Source: Bactrocera neohumeralis
Lineage: Eukaryota; Arthropoda; Insecta; Diptera; Tephritidae
Direction: 5' to 3'
Length of the DNA stretch: 64,000 nucleotides
NCBI RefSeq assembly: GCF_024586455.1
Contig: NC_065923.1
Location: 65,259,076 to 65,323,075 of the forward strand
Both the position numbers and the translations under genes were made by a program. The notes beneath the pieces were generated by a model. That model did no database searches, had not been told where the DNA came from, and saw only the letters and a program-made list of their open reading frames with translations. How positions within the stretch are numbered: the first letter of the stretch is position 1; every line of letters starts with the position of its first letter. Shown piece after piece: positions 1 through 13,444 of this stretch.

Positions 1-74
1 ACATTTTCATAATATATTTTCTTATTGCCATCACATCCGACTCCTCCTACTAAAAATATTAACTGGGGGGGTCT

Positions 75-1635
75 GGTCTTTTTACGTGGAGGGAACACTT
101 CTTCAGCCTGCTGAATGGCAGTGAACGCACAACGCCAGGAGAAGGCGAACCCGATTCCCCAATCGATGACGATGGAGCAGACGTTCCATTGCCCGACCAT
201 GAAGAAGTTCGAATAGCAATTGCCCGCCTCAAGAACAACAAAGCGGCAGGGGCCGACGGATTGCCGGCCGAGATATTCAAACACGGCGGCGAAGAACTGA
301 TAAGGCGAACGCATCAGCTTCTTTCTAAAATATGGTCAGACGAAAGCATGCCCAACGATTGTAATTTAAGTGTGTTATGCCCAATCCATAAAAAAGGAGA
401 CCCCACAATCTGCGCCAACTACCGTGGGATTAGCCTCCTCAACATCGCATATAAGGTTCTATCGAGCGAAAAATTGTGTGAAAGATTAAAGCCCACCGTC
501 AAAAAACTGATTGGACCTTATCAGTGTGGTTTCAGACCTGGAAAATCAACAACCGACCAGATATTCACCATGCGCCAAATCTTGGAAAAGACCCGTGAAA
601 GAAGAATCGACACACACCACCTCTTCGTCGATTTCAAAGCTTTTTTCGACAGCACGAAAAGGAGCTGCCTTTATGCCGCGATGTCTGAATTTGGTATCCC
701 CGCAAAACTAATACGGCTGTGTAAACTGACGTTGAGTAACACCAAAAGCTATGTCAGGATCGGGAAGGACCTCTCCGAGCCGTTCGATACCAAACGAGGT
801 TTCAGACAAGGCGACTTCCTATCGTGCGACTTCTTCAACCTGCTTCTGGAGAAAATAGTTCGAGCTGCAGAACTAAATAGAGAAAGTACCATCTTCTATA
901 AGAGTGTACAGCTGCTGGCGTTTGCCGATGAGGGCAAAACGAAATATCTCTTGTCATCAAACAAACAGTCGTCGAACTCGCGACTTGGCACCCACGTCAC
1001 TGTTGACAGTCATAACTTTGAAGTTGTAGATAATTTCGTCTGTTTAGGAACCAGCATTAACAGCACCAACAAAGTCAGCCTGGAAATCCAACGCGCTGGA
1101 TTGCTCTTGCCAACAGGTGCTACTTCGGACTGAGTAGGCAATTGAAAAGTAAAGTCCTCTCTCGACGAACAAAAGCTAAACTCTCTAAGTCGCTCATAAT
1201 TCCCGTCCTGCTATATGGTGCAGAGGCTTGGGCGATGACAGCAGTCGATGAGTCGACGTTACGAGTTTTCGAGAAAAAATTCTGCGAAAGATTTATGATC
1301 CTTTGCGCATTGGCCACGGCGAATATCGCATTCGATGGAACGATGAGCTGTACGAGATATACGGCGACATTGACATAGTTCAGCGAATTAAAAGACAGCG
1401 GCTACACTGGCTAGGTCATCTTGTCCGGATGGATGAAAACACTCCAGCTCTGAAAGTATTCGACGCAGTACCAACCGGGGGAAGCAGAGGAAGAGGAAGA
1501 CCTCCACTCCGTTGGAAGGACCAAGTGGAGAAGGACCTGGCTTCGCTTGGAAAAGAAGAAACGACTGGCGCGCTGTTGTTAACTCGGCTATAATCGCGTA
1601 AGCGGTGTCTACGCCAATTAAGAAGAAGAAGATTT
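75..1635 (+). pseudogene. RTE-like non-LTR retrotransposon (LINE), 5'-truncated and broken
   Basis: This is the reverse-transcriptase ORF of a LINE, which would normally copy element RNA into DNA at a nicked target. The reading frame opens near 78 with a W-x-E-H-F-x-x-L-L-N block, followed by the AAGADGLPAEIF, NYRGISLL and [15 protein letters not shown] blocks. RT motif A (VDFKAFFDS) lies near 625-655 and the QGD block near 805. The FADD catalytic box at 921-932 reads FADE and runs straight into GKTKYLLSSNKQSS, so an in-frame deletion has removed the usual intervening residues. The coding sequence then changes frame near 1130 and again near 1285-1305. The C-terminal blocks IKRQRLHWLGHLVRMDEN and RGRGRPPLRWKDQVEKDL are still clear. 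The copy ends in a short AAG-repeat tail (about 1620-1632), as expected for RTE-type 3' ends. The RTE clade is a recollection-based call; the LINE identity is secure. Confidence 0.88.
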
Positions 1636-3199
1636 ATTAATATAAATATCTAACACAAATAAGTTGAAAATTCAACTTCTAATGTCACTTCTAATATAAA
1701 AGTTGTGACCACTATAGTGTGAATAGAGAGCTGTCCAACTAAAATAAAAGTATTTGTTCGAGAAAATACAATCCAAAGAAGAAGAAAAACCATCGATTAC
1801 AAATATTGTTTTGAACTGGGAGCAAACTTAAGGAGCGAAGAAAATGGTGCGTTTTAAATTCCGTCGACTACAGTGCAAACGAAAGAAGAAATCATGTGTC
1901 AAGACATATGTAAGTAATATATCGAAAGCAAGACAGATATTTTTATCAAAATATCTGAAGTACTTAGATTGGGGAATTCCTTACCTCTCTACGTACATAT
2001 ATACATACATAAATATGTATATGTACATGTATGAGCTACTGCGTTAATCTCCACCGCTCATCACCATTCGAAATTTCTTAACTGACACCATCACCGTTGT
2101 AATGTCATTTATCAAACGCTTAGGCTGGTCAAGCATTGGCTCCACTGTCACAATGACAAGGCAGTGTAGCAAGCAAGACTTTCTTTTACATAATTTCTTT
2201 TTATTAGCGTACGTTACAAAGGTTGCATGTTCAAGCATACATATGTATATGTAAACGTAAATTTTACAACAAAGTTAACTGAGTTTGTTTCTTTTTTGTA
2301 GGTGTAAGAAACTGTCAAAATGACATAACAGAAATTTGTACATTTTAAATGTTTGACATAACGGCGGGAGGGCACATCCCGAGCAAGGCCTTACAATGGT
2401 GACACATGCATGTATGTAATTGCTTCCAGAAATTACAAGTACTGTGCTGCAATCTTCTATATATGTATCGGTTATCAACACTTCCTTGCTTACATACTGC
2501 AAGAGAATGTGTCATTTCTTTAAGTTTCTTTTTCAGTTTTCTGTCGAAAGGAGGCTAATGAGTCTGCATTGTTGTCGCACAACGGTTATGCATGTTGGTA
2601 GTTGCAAATGTACAGTGTGGTGTGTGTGGGTAAGTGTATTCTGGTTGTAATTTTCTCACCGTAATGCAACCCACGTAAGATTCCTTCTAAATGTTGCTTC
2701 CATACATATTTACAATTTCTTATTACTCTTCTCTATCATTTGCAATCATCTGCGATGATTTGTCAGTTTTTAAAACAATTTTCATGTTTACTGTCAGTCG
2801 CATTTCGAACGGTATTTTGTTTGTTCATAAATCTCGGTTTACAGATTACTTTAAATTGGCTTCAATGGAAAGCTTATTTATGATAATTTAAAGTTGGAAA
2901 AAACAAGAAATTTACATGAGCCTTTCATGCATACTTGACCTTAATATGAGAGGAAATGAATTCATAAAGGAGAATTGCGGATTATTTTGCGTCTTATATA
3001 CATACATATAGCAATAATTAAATCTTACTATTGCCATAAATTTTATTTTCAACCAGATTACCTTATAAAAAAGTTGGCTAGGAAACTTTAAAGTTTATTG
3101 TGAGATTTCCATACATGTATTTACCACAGATATTTCAGCACTCTGCCCCAGTCTCTATGACTACCCAAAAACACTTTGAAGCTTTTTATCTTTGAAAGA
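1636..3199. other. AT-rich intergenic DNA, no assignable gene
   Basis: Apart from short TACATA/TATGTA runs near 1,995-2,030 and 2,240, I see no protein motif, RNA gene or recognisable repeat here. The short open frames on both strands have no family signature and are what AT-rich sequence produces by chance. Confidence 0.5.
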
Positions 3200-3470
3200 A
3201 TAACTTGAAAATTCTTCTTCCAAGTTATAGCCAAGTTTACGACAGCGCTTTTCGTTGCTTGGCGCCAATTGAGGATTCCAAGTGTGATAAGGTCCTTTCC
3301 CTTCCTCTGTCTCCCCCGGTGAGTACCGCATCGAATATCCAATTGGATGACATGACCTAGCCAGCATAGCCGCTGTCTCTTAATTCCCTGCACTATGTCA
3401 ATGTCGTCATATATCTCTTACAGCTCATATCTCCATCGAATGCGATCCAGTCATTATTTGACCTGTATTA
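3200..3470 (-). pseudogene. RTE-like LINE C-terminal fragment, antisense
   Basis: On the minus strand the sequence reads through the same C-terminal blocks as the LINE at the left edge of the window. There is a degenerate NDELYE-like stretch near 3,430-3,450, then a DDIDIV-type stretch near 3,400, then IKRQRLCWLGHVIQLD near 3,340-3,385. An abbreviated Arg/Gly-rich linker and a LGILNWRQATK segment near 3,250 follow. The RT core is absent, so this is a dead 3' piece about 270 bp long. Its opposite orientation shows it is a separate insertion from the copy at 75-1635. Confidence 0.8.
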
Positions 3471-6400
3471 AAGCTCTCTTTAAAACCTTTTTTCAATCTT
3501 ATTCATATGCGCTCTAAATTTCACGTAACAGTTTTCCAAGAGACTTAATTTTTAAATATGGTATCGATAATACGAAGTTTCGAGGCACTTTAGTTCTGTT
3601 CGTTTCTGCATCCCCCTCCAAATCTTTCTGGCTTTGAAAGATCTCTGGCTATCAACAAGAGCGATTTCAGTATACGCGGGTTAATGAATCTAAGTATTGG
3701 TTAGAAGTCATTTGCAAATACCTGACGACCGAAGTCTACCGAATCCTATAGTATCTCAAACAAAATGTCATTAAATTCAAAACTTGCTTTGAAAAGATCA
3801 CGAAACAAATTAAGAGCTGCGATTTCAAGAATATTTAGACGGTAAGCCTTAGATTGAATAACGACAAATAAAGTTCATCAAAACAAGTGCCGTCCGGCAA
3901 GTAATTTCCATCACCCTGCAATGGTGCTAGTATGGGGAAAAAATGGATTAATAATGTTTGTGTCAACAGCTGGGGTCATATCTGCGGTTTTCAGTAAAAT
4001 GTTTTGTTTTGGAAAAGGCAACTGCGCCGTGAAATCAAAGTGCACTTGGATGACAAGAAAAAATAGTTAAACAATTTTCAGCATAGTCGCATGTAAGTTT
4101 TTGATGAGACATACCAAAGTACCCCGAAAACTCCTTCCAGAGAGGCTAACGTGTCAAAAATCTTATCCGAGAAAGCGATACTCATCCGACAGATGATCCG
4201 AATGATGTAAAACTAGCATACTCGTATTAATACTGCCTGTAGAAAGGCAAAACGGTCACATGCCTCTACATCTTCTATAACATCGTGACACAAAACTATG
4301 CCTTAAGTACGAGGAATTGAAAATTCTTCTAACTATCGAAATCTTAAATTTTGATTTTTGGGAGAGCTCAGTACATTACATACCATCTGGATTTACTTTA
4401 ACTTGGATCATCTCTTTGATTGCTATACTAATCACTTGCTTTATCAAAACTTGGACTCTAATAACTATTTCCGGTGGTTTGAATCGGCAGCAGAAGGAGT
4501 TCCACAAAGATATATGTATGTATGTATGAATGTATGTATGTATGTATGTTATCAGTTACAATTTTAACTAACGCTTCTACTATTCTGATATCATGTCGGG
4601 TATAATTTATTTATTAAACAGTTTAACCAAGCTTTAAATTTATTCAATAAAAAAATTGATCAATAAAAAGTTTCATACGAAACCATTTCGAGCGAAGTTT
4701 ATTTTTAGATCTCAAGTTCATTACCATCACTGTTAATATGCCCACCAGATGTCGCCCTCAAGTCTGGCAGCGCAAAATAGCAATATTTTTATCCACAACC
4801 ACATGAGCACAGAAAAATGACACTTTTACAAATAAATATAGGAGTATACATATGATGCACCGATATATATATATGTATATGTATGTACAAATATAGGAGT
4901 ACACGAGCATAAACTCTATACCACCCATTCACGTTCCCTTTCACAGCGAAATTAACGCGCAATTTGTTTATCTTGGAAAGGGGCAAACATATTTTGTAAG
5001 CATTTCACTGACTAACTGCCTGAGCAGAAATCAGCTTTGACGCGTGTTAGCTCTTTGTTGTTTTATTTGCAATGCGCGTGGCGGCTGGAATGTAGGAAAT
5101 TTCCTAGGTTTTGAATTGAGTGACTGAGTGACCGCAAAAATAATCACAAATGAGAATTGGGATTTACTCAGCGACTCAGGGACTTCGAATCAATAGATAT
5201 TTTTTAGATTTAATTTTTGTATTTTAAAATACATACCGACTTAAAAGTTGCACCAAAGTAAGATGAACCGTTTTATGAAATTGAATATGTTAGTTTCTAC
5301 AGCAAGTTTTGAGAAATATAAGAGAGCTGTATGTTCTTCTTAAACGCCATAACAGCTAAAGTATCGCTCTCGTTTCTATTCCACCTATCGTGCTTCAGAA
5401 ACTGGAGATAGCACAGATTGTGAAATCCAATTTTTAAGGCCGGATCTTTAACTTTAGAGTTTCGATCTCTATCGCCGGGTAATCAATAACTTGTTTGTAA
5501 CATTTCTTAAGGTACAATTAACTGCTGGGTATGCAATAGTTTCCCACTGTTTCTAAACGGATTTTATGATCCACTAAATAAAAAGGTTTCCTGACAACTT
5601 TTCCGATATATTCATTTCACTTAATTTTGGATGACAGGACCTGGACTTTGAAATTAAATTAAATTTAGTCCAAAAGTCCTCAAGAGTAAAACGATTTGAT
5701 TCTTCCGTGGTTGACGGGTATATTCCGTCAATATCCTGTAAATTCTGGGAAAATACTGGACATTATAGGCCATATATAAAAAAAACTAAGGTTTAATATA
5801 TATATATAAGGTGCCGATCAATTTAACAGTATAACAAATTCCCTGAAAATTTTAGCCCTTAATATTAACATTAAGAACTGGACCAAGGCATGTAAAAATT
5901 TTCCATTGAAAATACACTACAATCGTGATTTTTTAACTTTAAATTCCTACAGATCAGAGGTATTTTATGGAATCGCTTTGTCTTTAGACGCATATTTCTC
6001 AGAATGGTTTACTCTACAAAAGTGCCCAGTGCAACAAAGTCGTAGCTCACACAGGCGAGGTAGTACGAGGCTCTAAACCTGATTTTTCCACGAAATTCGC
6101 ATTTTTTTGTATATATCTCGTAAATGACAAGAGCTATAGAAAAAATGTACCTGACAAACTTGTAGAAAATTTTATTTGCTACATAAAAGATCCGAGGTCA
6201 AAACCACTATCATTAATACTTCTCGAGATATTCGGCTTTTTTAGTAAGGCTCTATGGAGTTTTCATAGATTTTTTTACTTAAAAAGCTGAATTGAGTTTT
6301 TAACACTGGTAAGTAGCACTCACTACATTTATGACACTATTAAATCGATGCGGTCAAATAAGTTTGCTTTTTCCAACAGGGTATTTTGTATACGTACATG

Positions 6401-9400
6401 TAGTTGACGTGACCAAAGGAATTTTCCGCACGTTTTTCTCAACAAAGTTGTTTATAAATAAACTGGGCAAAGTGTACAAATGCTCATACCTACATACATA
6501 TATATGTATATGTATATACGTATACAACTACATATTTTGTATATTAAATATGTTAGCAATATAAAATTATAACTAATGACTTGTATGTTTCATGAATATA
6601 TGAATGACATATTCGCCAGCAAGTGCCACTGTACAAGTGCCGACTTTGTTAATTTATTTATGAAAACAGAGTGTTGATATTGTGCATTAACATATGAGGG
6701 AACTTATGAGAAAACACAGATACATATATACATACGTATTGGCATATGAAATTGCACAAGACGCTGTTCAATGAAGCGTTTATCTTTCCTAATTGCAAGG
6801 CTGTCAGCAGCAGCGAACCCAACGTCTGGCAACGTCGCATAATCGCCCGTGACAATGCACAATATCGATGAATTAAATGTATTTATGTAAATTTATATGT
6901 ATGCAATGAACATAAATGGAAGCAAATGAATAATTAATGCATACTCATTTTTTATAGATGTCTATTTTAATTGTTTTTAAGTATGTATGTTTATAAAACT
7001 GCAATAGTCGGGCTAACTAATGATGGAACGATTAACATGTTTCTTTGTTAATATACATACATACATAAGTATGTTGAATGACAGTCCCTCAAAAGACTAC
7101 ACTATGAATATTGATAAGCCTCACGTAATCTCAGTTATATTCCCATAAAGTCATATTAATAATTGGAAGGTCCGACTACCAGAGATTACAATAGACTACC
7201 TTTTTCGAAAATGTTTTAAGCGCCGATATAACCTCACTTTTACTTTAAAGAAATCGATTTTCATACTTCGATAGCTTCAATTTGAAATAGTTTTTGAGTT
7301 GCAGCAAGTGTCAGATCAATCAATTCAAAAACGTATCTATGTTGCTTATTTTTTACATTTTCTAAATTTAATTGAGTAATTGTTCGGAGACGAGTGTTCC
7401 GCTTATTATCAAATTCCACATTTTAAGAGTATAACTCTTCATACAATGCCCTGAATCAGACTTTTTTCTGGAATAACGCAGTGATTTCGTAAATTTTTCG
7501 AACGCGTCGTGGTACCAATAATATCTTCTATTAGTTTTGTAGGTTTCATTAACGTAAAAAGCCGGTATCACTGCTGCACTGTAGCGCTGTTGGAGATTGG
7601 AGATCGCGTGTAACTCGTAAAATATTTAATTTTTTTCTTCAAACATTTAAGTATATACGTTGGCTACGAGGGACCAACAGCCAACGAAGCCTCTCCAAAC
7701 TTTTGAAACCGATTGCTTCAAATCTTTATATAGGAAAAAGGAAAGTTCTTCAATATCGGCCAAGATACGATTTTGACAAACAAATTTCGAAGTCATACGA
7801 TATTATTTGAAATGAAAAGACCCAAAGCGAACAACTATGAATAAAATTGATTTTTAAAACGAAGTTTTTGGGATTTTGGGTTGACGTGAAGCTAATTTGA
7901 CTGTACGACAATCTTGTTCCAGATGAAGTGGCTAATTAAAATATACGAAGAAAGCCTCTTCGACAGGTTTCAAAAGCATGGTTCAATAACAAGCTTAACA
8001 ATGGGAAATAAGAAAGTTCTTTGAATTGAAATGTGACAGAATTAAGTTCTAATTTAGTTGTAAAATAAATATAAAACTGATCTAGTTCACATATGCACTA
8101 TAATATGCAAATATTTCATCTGTCAGAAAAAAATTTTACATCGAAAATTGGCGACAAAAACAGAGAAATTAAATGATTAGGAATTAGGTAGCGAAGTGTA
8201 ACTGAGTCTCATTTCACCCGAAGGCTTAGGAAACGGAACCGAACATATCTGAAACAATTTTCAGATACGAATAAAATGTGATAAAAATAAATGTGAGCTC
8301 CGAAAGTCAAAGTAAAAAACAAGGTCGTCTAGAACAAATTTAATTTTTGGAATACCTCTTAATCAACAGAATGGAAAGCTCTATCAGATGCCGGTAAAAC
8401 GTGATAAAAATATATAATAATTAGTTATTAGCGTGTCCGAGTACCACTTTTTGATAACTATTACAAATTAGGTCGGGAAATAGTATAAAAATAAAAGAAA
8501 ATATCAGTAATTCTAATCATAGGGAAGAAAGCTAAAGGATAGGCTTGAGACGTAGGCCCTATGTAGCTTGTTCCCTTAGTTTACTGGTCTGTCTGTAAAC
8601 TTATTTACGATCATATTTAAACAAATATTTAAAAAATATGTATAAGGTCAGCTATATAATAATTTCTAGAAAAAAAGACGCCTTCTGCTTTTGTAGGCTA
8701 TAATTTAACCCAAATAGGAAATCGTAAACATTTGTTTTGTTGCAGGAAATACAAATTGCAGTGAAAGATGGCGAAACATATTGGTTAAATTTCCAAAAGA
8801 AATATTCTTAAATATTTTTTTTATAGCAAATGTAACATTATATGTCTTCGGTTCACCATTTCTCCGCCCGTTTGTTCTCTTTTGTCTTTTTGTTTGCTGC
8901 CTGTTTTTTGAGCGCCTGGTATAGTTTTTTCGATTCGCCACTCTTCAATGGAAGACCACATTATATTGAAGGCGTTGTGAGTTCTATCACAAATTTATTA
9001 AACTCCAAGCTCCTCCAATCGACGTGACTTTCCTTGAACTTTGTAAACAGTTATGCGTATTACTTAATATGAAGTCGTAATAAATTATATTCATATCTCA
9101 TATGCTCATCTACCAACAAGATAACATGAATATATACTAAGTCCGTGTATAAAAAGGCGCTAATAAACGGCACTAAAAGCCAAAGCGTGCGATCGGTGCA
9201 CTTCAAAGTACTGCCATATTTGCAAGCTACGACTATTTTCCATAAACTCTACTTAAAAAGCGAAGAGAAAGAAAATAGCATGTGCAACCATGCCATATTT
9301 CTAATAACTCGTCATGACTTAGACCGTCAACGTGAAGCTTGTTTTATGGTCACACATTTTAATGAGTTTTGCACTCGTGCAATGAACGGTGAGGTGTGTT

Positions 9401-9640
9401 AGAAAAGAAAAAGTACGCCGCGAAGCTAAAGTGGATAGAAAAAACGCTAATTACTTTATTAATGCGTTTAAAATGCAAAGAATCGTAGAATTATCCATCA
9501 AAATGTGAACTGTACGCCACGGGGCTTTGAGGATCGACGCGCGAAAAAACCCAACACGGATTTAGCGTGTGGTGGGGATGTCACGTGCGTGGAGGTAAAT
9601 GTTTACACTTACATATATAAGTAAGTATGTTTGAGCTTAA
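3471..9640. other. Long AT-rich stretch without assignable genes
   Basis: About 6 kb with no reading frame that carries a recognisable domain. It contains short TATG and TA-rich microsatellites (for example near 4,513, 4,865, 6,500, 6,725 and 7,055). The segment at about 6,010-6,300 reads like degenerate TE or UTR sequence but has no family signature I can name. An open frame at 9,145-9,402 (+, 85 codons) is the longest and resembles nothing I know. This could be intron or intergenic DNA. Confidence 0.45.
4513..4549. repeat. (TATG)n microsatellite
   Basis: About nine TATG units with one interruption (GAATG). The same tetranucleotide recurs across the window and is typical of fly intergenic DNA. 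Confidence 0.9.
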
Positions 9641-9645
9641 GTAAA

Positions 9646-10120
9646 GGGTGGTCCTTATAGTGCTACCATTTTGATGGCGATTTGACAGTGATATCTATTT
9701 TCTACTGAAAATTTTGAGCGAAGTTCAGCATGATATAGCAACGATTCAAAATGTTTCAATGACTTTATTCATTTTCAAAGTTTTATACGGATTCATCCCT
9801 TGGAACTATTATACAGATGCGAATTGTATAATGGTATTTTTCTCTCTGAAAGTCTCTTTTGGGCCAAAGTATGAAATTACTATTTGAATATATGGACTAC
9901 GACGCTTTTTGGTTTCAGCATGATGGCTGTCGTGCTAGTACACTTATAAAATTAATATTTTGAACGGCGTTGGATTGTACCAGTTGTTTCGACGATGTCG
10001 ATTGAAAGAGACAATTCACTTGATAAACTCTCAATACGAATGTAGTGCAAGCCATAAGTGCCAGAAATCATGATCAATGTCTCAGAGAATTGATTTATTA
10101 AGGTGCCTCACTATAAGGCG
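9646..10120 (+). pseudogene. Degraded mariner-like element (DD41D-like catalytic block)
   Basis: Near 9,905-9,945 one plus-strand frame reads FWFQHDGCRAST. This resembles the block around the second catalytic Asp of the mariner lineage seen much better preserved at 60.4-61.4 kb (MWFQQDGATCHT). No other transposase block survives in frame and stops are frequent. Possible remains of terminal inverted repeats are CCTTATAGTG near 9,654 and the complementary CACTATAAGG near 10,107. The first of these follows GGGTGGTCC, which is close to the GGGTGATCC terminus of the element at 39.0 kb. The assignment rests on one short block and weak termini. Confidence 0.4.
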
Positions 10121-10129
10121 GTGCGTACT

Positions 10130-11390
10130 TGGGGAAAAAATGTAGCCATAAAGTTCCATATGAAGGGGGAAAGCTGGCCCATATGGACAGTGATATTTTT
10201 GTTTACCATAATAATATGGAACTAATAAAGATCGACCCTGTATAATGCCTAAGCGAATTGCTGTCGAACTTAGAAGTACTGCAACTTTTTAAGCACTTCC
10301 TTTAATAAGTGAAGACCATATTGTATGTGACATTGCAGCTACTAAGATTTAGTTTCGACACAAACTTTTTCTTATACCATAGATTCTTTGGTAGAATTTG
10401 AGAAAAAAAAACTGATTTTAAATTCGAAATATCTTTATCTTCAATTAAGGTTTTTTTTTATTTAGGAGGTTCCATTTATTTTTGTTAGCACGTATCGAAG
10501 AAGAACTCTTTAACAACAAGAAGCTTGGCCCAAATTGTGCTAGCTCGCATTCTTCATATTATCATTGTTCCACAAGTTCACTTTAATACCATAAATGGTC
10601 GCAATTTGTCGCATACTTTATTTACTGTTGTTGTGCGGGGAAATAGAAGGTTGTCGCATTTCCGCTTAGGCGCGTGAGCATTATGCAAAGCAGTTACAAA
10701 AAGTGCCCCACCAAACAAAATGCGTTAATAACAGGTGCAACAGGTAGCGGCGGGTATTTTTTACTTGCAACCAACAATAATGACCGCTATTGGCGTTTCT
10801 TTATGCTTTCACATACAAGTATATTTTTTTGTTTAACAGTATTGTCTCTTCTTCCCTACGGTTTAACAGTTAGTCGGCGCTACTTGGCATGCTAAGCCCT
10901 TTGGCTTATATGGCCACAAGCGTGCCGTACTTCCTCCGCACACTTTTTATGCTGTATTTTGTTGTTGTCTACAAAATTATGTAAATACAGTTTTAATATC
11001 TGGTAAGCTTTGTTAAAGCTTGTATTTAAAAATAATAACATGCTTATTAAAAATTCTGTATGTCCATTGAAGTGCAGTTCTTTCAAAATTGGGTAAAGCG
11101 GTTAGTTGCACAATTTTGGTAAGCTTTCGAATTTAAAAATGTGAGAGAGATATGTATATGAATGCCAGTAAACTTGAAATACCGAAAAAAGAGAAAATAC
11201 TGAAATAAAGTTTGTAATTATAACTTATGTTTTAAATCGAAAGATTGGCCAAATAGCTCAGAGACTCCAACTTTTATCAAAATTTGTACTATGAGAGTAC
11301 TAAATATTAAACAAAGAGTTTAACTGTTTTATAATTATCGTAACTTCAGGGAACACAAAAAATTAAATTTTTTATATAGACCTTTGAATT
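10130..11390. other. AT-rich DNA, no assignable gene
   Basis: No recognised coding, RNA or repeat feature. The open frame at 10,674-10,895 (+, 73 codons) contains a hydrophobic stretch but no family signature and is probably fortuitous. Confidence 0.45.
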
Positions 11391-11394
11391 TCGA

Positions 11395-11775
11395 AGTGGT
11401 GAAATGAGCACCAAAGACGGTGAACGCAGTGGAAAAAAGTCCACAAAATATTTCTGATAACAGGCACTTTAAAGATATCAACTGATCGTGCTGACCGAGC
11501 TCACTTTTTAGCAAAAACAACGATGAGGTGATGATACGGAGCAGTGTTTGAAGGTGTTCAAGTAACAAACCAGAACATTTGAAGAAAAAGAAAGTGCTGT
11601 TTCAGCAAGACAATGCACTATGTCACAAGTCAGTGAAAACAATTGAAAAAATCCATGAATTGGGCTTCGATCTGTTTCCGCATCTACCGTGTTATCCTGT
11701 TCTCAAAGAATGCTCGCTGAGAAGAAATTTTCGTCGAATGAAGAGTTGATCGCCGAATCTGTGAACAGCGTAGTA
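11395..11775 (+). pseudogene. Mariner transposase remnant
   Basis: In plus-strand frames near 11,585-11,690 the sequence reads KKKKVLFQQDNALCHKS followed by VKTIEKIHELGFDLFPHLP. This is the region around the second catalytic Asp (QQDNA.CH) and the approach to the third in mariner transposases. The usual Y-S-P-D-L-A-P-x-D block is lost; after LPCYPV the sequence shifts frame into a trace of the downstream Lys-rich segment near 11,735. Upstream, near 11,400-11,500, are weak traces of the N-terminal half (a KVHKI-like stretch and LKISTDRADRAHFL). Several deletions and frame changes make it non-functional. It directly abuts a LINE remnant. Confidence 0.65.
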
Positions 11776-11839
11776 GCAATCAAGGCTTAAAACTCGTTTC
11801 GCATATCAGTCAGAAGTATGTATCTTTGCAAGCCTGGCA

Positions 11840-12345
11840 GTGGTAAAGAGTGTCGCCAGAAGCAAACGACTTCCCTTCTGCTGGGTGACAAGTCACCACG
11901 CATCGAGGGCAATGAGAGAGTGGACGATATTGCCAAGAGTGGTGTAAGGCTGAACACAAAAACGTGATCAACCTATGCGTTGTCTATACGACGATCTGAA
12001 CAGGAGATTGACAAGGAAGGTCAATACGTCATGGAACGATTGAATTGTGCAAAACTGTCAAAAGTCATGTGTGAAATGGTGAAAGAGGAAAAAACAAAAT
12101 TCCTACTGACACTCTAAAGAAGAGACTGCAGGAATACGATATGGCATACGCCTGCGGAGTGGGACGGATAGATCGAAAATACTACAGAAAACGTTCAGAG
12201 CAAGGCACCAGTGAAACATTGGAGCATCTCTTGTGCACTTGTCAAGGATTAGTAAGGTTACGCTTGTGGCATTTAGGGACTGCGCGGGATGACACTCTGA
12301 AAGAAGGAATCTGTAATGAGGCTATATAGTATATTCAAATTCGCT
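11840..12345 (+). pseudogene. Non-LTR retrotransposon RNase H/C-terminal remnant
   Basis: The first part reads like the end of an RNase H domain (IEGNERVDDIAKSGVRL, near 11,905-11,965), where the family normally has H-x-G-I-x-G-N-E-x-A-D. The last part reads ETLEHLLCTCQGLVRLRLWHLG (12,208-12,280), matching the Cys-containing C-terminal motif that follows RNase H in jockey, I or LOA-type LINEs. Several stops and frame changes separate them. I cannot decide the clade. Confidence 0.6.
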
Positions 12346-12458
12346 CCAAGGACAGCCATCTGATAGGATGACTACTCCACTTGAATTTTGAAACGGAACT
12401 CCATCTGGTATCGCAAAAAAACCAAAACTGGTCTATGCGCAGCTCTTTAGTCTGATAG

Positions 12459-12480
12459 ATTAACTTAACCTAACCTAACC
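12459..12480. repeat. Short TTAACC/CTAACC repeat
   Basis: Three to four units of T(A)ACCTAACC type. Its complement occurs at 19,560-19,573 beside another degraded repeat, so it is more likely an end of a dispersed element than telomeric DNA. Confidence 0.5.
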
Positions 12481-13440
12481 TTGCAATTGCCGAGAGGCTG
12501 CCTCATTGGGGAAAAATTTGCAATTCTAGTCGGAAGTAAATGCAGCACTGTAAAACGAGTGTGTAATTAAAAGAAATATCAAGTGAAAATGATAGGAATT
12601 CCTAATAATGCTTGCAGATTTCTCTTAATTATATTGTGTGAGAATCTTAAGATTAAAATTTTAAAGAATCTTGATTTTGTATTGATTACTGGAACTATTT
12701 CTAGACGATGATGATGAGCATAAATAATATAGAGCCGTTGGTTTCACACGCAATCGAAATTCAGTGATCGAAACTAGTTTAGGTAGCCAATATTCGACTA
12801 TAAATAAATCTAATTTATATAGAGCTATAAAGATAATATTTAAGAAAATACATATATGGTAGGTGTTTTAGTTTACACAGTAGTGTTGAAAAATCTCACG
12901 TGAAAGAGTGCGAAGATTTTAGTTGCGCTCGTCTATGGTGCCTTGTCGAATCAATTCTTATGAACTTTCAGACCCTAAAAGTAGGATTAGCGACAATTTA
13001 GAGAAGGTGACATCTCTTGAAGTTGCAAATATTATTTATAATAAGACTTATTGGTTCCAATTCAGACCGATTCCTAACACTTAGAAGTATTGGTATGAAT
13101 TCACCTAAAATTGTGTCAGAAACAAGAACCCAAAACTGATAATAAGACAGAGTAATTGCCTTTACATAAATCTTTACAAAGTTAAATTCATTTATATTCT
13201 CCATATTATATAATCAGTATGCAGCAACATAATACATCAACATATTTTACACAACAAACAATAATATTAATAAATTATGCCAGCTTAATGTTATTTAATT
13301 TTCTCATAATCGTAATTTAACCAACAAAAGCCATGCATTAATTATCAACTGACAAAACGAAGCCAAATATTGACAGAACGAACTTGCCCATGAAGAGAAT
13401 AACCAATAAATAGTAGTGGGAGAATTGATGAAGCGTTGGC
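12481..13440. other. AT-rich DNA, no assignable gene
   Basis: No recognised feature. An open frame on the minus strand at 12,998-13,204 (68 codons) has no family signature. Confidence 0.45.
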
Positions 13441-13444
13441 AGCG

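Noticed and set aside
59..280. Minus-strand frame of 73 codons at the left edge
   Set aside because: It is the antisense of the LINE reverse-transcriptase frame and has no independent motif.
3890..4170. Possible mariner-like block (a V-W-G stretch near 3,930)
   Set aside because: Only a few residues fit, no second block follows and no ends are visible.
12459..12480. CTAACC repeat as telomeric DNA
   Set aside because: Only three to four imperfect units in an interstitial, TE-rich setting; true flies lack simple telomeric repeats of this type.
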